From Elusimicrobia bacterium RIFCSPLOWO2_12_FULL_59_9 (GTDB lineage Bacteria > Elusimicrobiota > Elusimicrobia > O2-12-FULL-59-9), in NCBI GenBank assembly GCA_001800185.1, contig MGUX01000131.1, forward strand, positions 1 to 21,011: a stretch of DNA of 21,011 nucleotides, written 5' to 3'. Below the pieces are notes generated by a model. That model worked only from the letters and a program-made list of their open reading frames with translations, had not been told where the DNA came from and did not search any database. The translations under genes and the position numbers were made by a program. This document shows positions 20,151 through 21,011 of this stretch, piece by piece; the stretch's first letter is position 1; every line of letters starts with the position of its first letter.

Positions 20151-21011
20151 ATGTCAAGTAAGAAATGGTTAACTGCGGTGATTTTCCCAGCGCTGTTTTT
20201 CGTGAATTTCGCGCGCGCCGAAGAGCCTTCGGCCGGTTCGATCCGTCCGGATGACTCAGATTCTCAACGTATCGTGGTCTTCAAAAAGGGCGTTTCCATG
20301 GCCGACGCCCGGCAAATCGCTCAGCAGGCCGGAAATAAAGTGGTCCGCGACCTGGAACTCATCAACGCAGTGGTGATCCGCAGCCCGAAGGTTATGATTG
20401 AAAGCGTCGACGCCAGGTTGTTTGCGACGGGCGAGGTGCTCCGAATCGACGAAGACACTCACCGGACTTGGATCAACGACGCGGTGGCCGCCCCTGATTT
20501 CGACGACACCGTCAACGCCGTCATAGAGAAGTTCACCCCGATGAAAGCCCCCGCGCGGCCCCAGCCCGCCGGAAACGAGCTTCCTTGGGGGATCAAAAAG
20601 GTCAAGGCGCCGGAAGCCTGGCCCACGACCCGCGGCGCCAAAGTCAAAGTGGCCGTGGTCGACACCGGCATCGACATGGACCACCCCAACCTGGTCGCCA
20701 ACGTCAAAGGCGGCACCAACGCCTCAATGCCGATTCCCGTGCCCGTGCCTACGCCGCCGGAAGACGACCATGGCCACGGAACCCATGTTTCCGGGACCAT
20801 CGCCGCGGCGGCCATCCAAGCCCAGGGTTCCGTTATCGGCGTCGCTCCCGAAGCCGAGCTCTACGCCGTCAAAGTTCTCGACGGACAGGGACGCGGATAC
20901 CTCTCCGGAATCATCTCCGGCATCGAATGGTGCGTGAAAAATAATATGAACGTCCTCAATATGAGCCTGGGAGGCCCCGACGACAACCAGTCTTTCCATG
21001 ACGCCATCACG
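20151..21011 (+). CDS. Secreted subtilisin-like serine peptidase (S8), N-terminal part
   Basis: The first 287 codons are present and the gene runs off the window. A signal peptide (MSSKKWLTAVIFPALFFVNFARA) is followed by an I9-like propeptide (about residues 38-100, RIVVFKKGVSMADARQIAQQAG ... AVVIRSP). The mature domain starts near LPWGIKKVKAPEAW. The catalytic Asp171 is in VVDTGID and the catalytic His209 in HGHGTHVSGTIA. The structural segment NVLNMSLGGP is present. The catalytic Ser lies outside the window. AGGAGG is five bases before the ATG. The product is expected to be exported and to mature by removal of its propeptide. Confidence 0.95.
   Translation, partial: MSSKKWLTAVIFPALFFVNFARAEEPSAGSIRPDDSDSQRIVVFKKGVSMADARQIAQQAGNKVVRDLELINAVVIRSPKVMIESVDARLFATGEVLRIDEDTHRTWINDAVAAPDFDDTVNAVIEKFTPMKAPARPQPAGNELPWGIKKVKAPEAWPTTRGAKVKVAVVDTGIDMDHPNLVANVKGGTNASMPIPVPVPTPPEDDHGHGTHVSGTIAAAAIQAQGSVIGVAPEAELYAVKVLDGQGRGYLSGIISGIEWCVKNNMNVLNMSLGGPDDNQSFHDAIT

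Overview
The window reads as one contiguous piece of a free-living, GC-rich (roughly 60 %) bacterial chromosome that is densely packed with genes. I see no rRNA, tRNA, insertion sequence, integrase or CRISPR array. The gene mix is a FixCX flavoprotein system, a two-subunit 2-oxoglutarate:ferredoxin oxidoreductase, AcnA-type aconitase, DUF502 membrane proteins, several secreted peptidases, and intergenic spacers with short degenerate repeats. It suggests a little-studied Gram-negative lineage such as Elusimicrobiota or a neighbouring candidate phylum. That placement is an impression from gene content and spacer style, not a demonstration.

Layout. 1-1810 (minus strand): response regulator, fixC and the first 15 codons of a probable fixX, transcribed from a near-consensus promoter whose -35 box overlaps the divergent promoter of tilS. 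1913-3734 (plus): a short tilS and a secreted protein with an HExxH motif. 3788-10475 (plus): a central-carbon block made of aconitase, a CBS-pair protein, korA, korB and a zinc-ribbon CBS protein. 10597-11549: a cold-shock protein facing mgtC, with a shared bidirectional terminator between them. 11655-14771 (plus): a YihX-like HAD phosphatase, a DUF1858-rhodanese protein, an Nfu-type Fe-S scaffold and an ATP-grasp ligase. 14722-15375 (minus): a DUF502 membrane protein whose 3' end overlaps the ATP-grasp gene. 15554-21011 (plus): a surface/secretion-oriented region with a secreted gluzincin peptidase, a secreted protein of unknown function, a MazG-like pyrophosphohydrolase, a second DUF502 protein and the N-terminal 287 residues of a subtilisin-family peptidase.

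How the genes fit together. Aconitase and KorAB carry out the ferredoxin-linked citrate/2-oxoglutarate segment of an oxidative or reductive TCA pathway. Two CBS-domain proteins bracket korAB and are plausible nucleotide sensors for it. FixC and FixX belong to the electron-transferring flavoprotein system that links NADH, quinone and low-potential ferredoxin, which fits a ferredoxin-dependent metabolism. The rhodanese and Nfu genes fit sulfur handling and Fe-S supply for aconitase and KorB.

The most unusual content is non-coding. Spacers carry degenerate arrays with an 8-base period. One family (consensus near TRGGCCCA, with a 16-base form TAGGNCTTTNGRCCCA) lies upstream of all four genes whose products carry a signal peptide. 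A second family (NNAYCACT) occurs three times between 17491 and 19361. Several genes also have a TANNNT-like box placed so that the start codon would be at or beside the transcription start, suggesting leaderless mRNAs.
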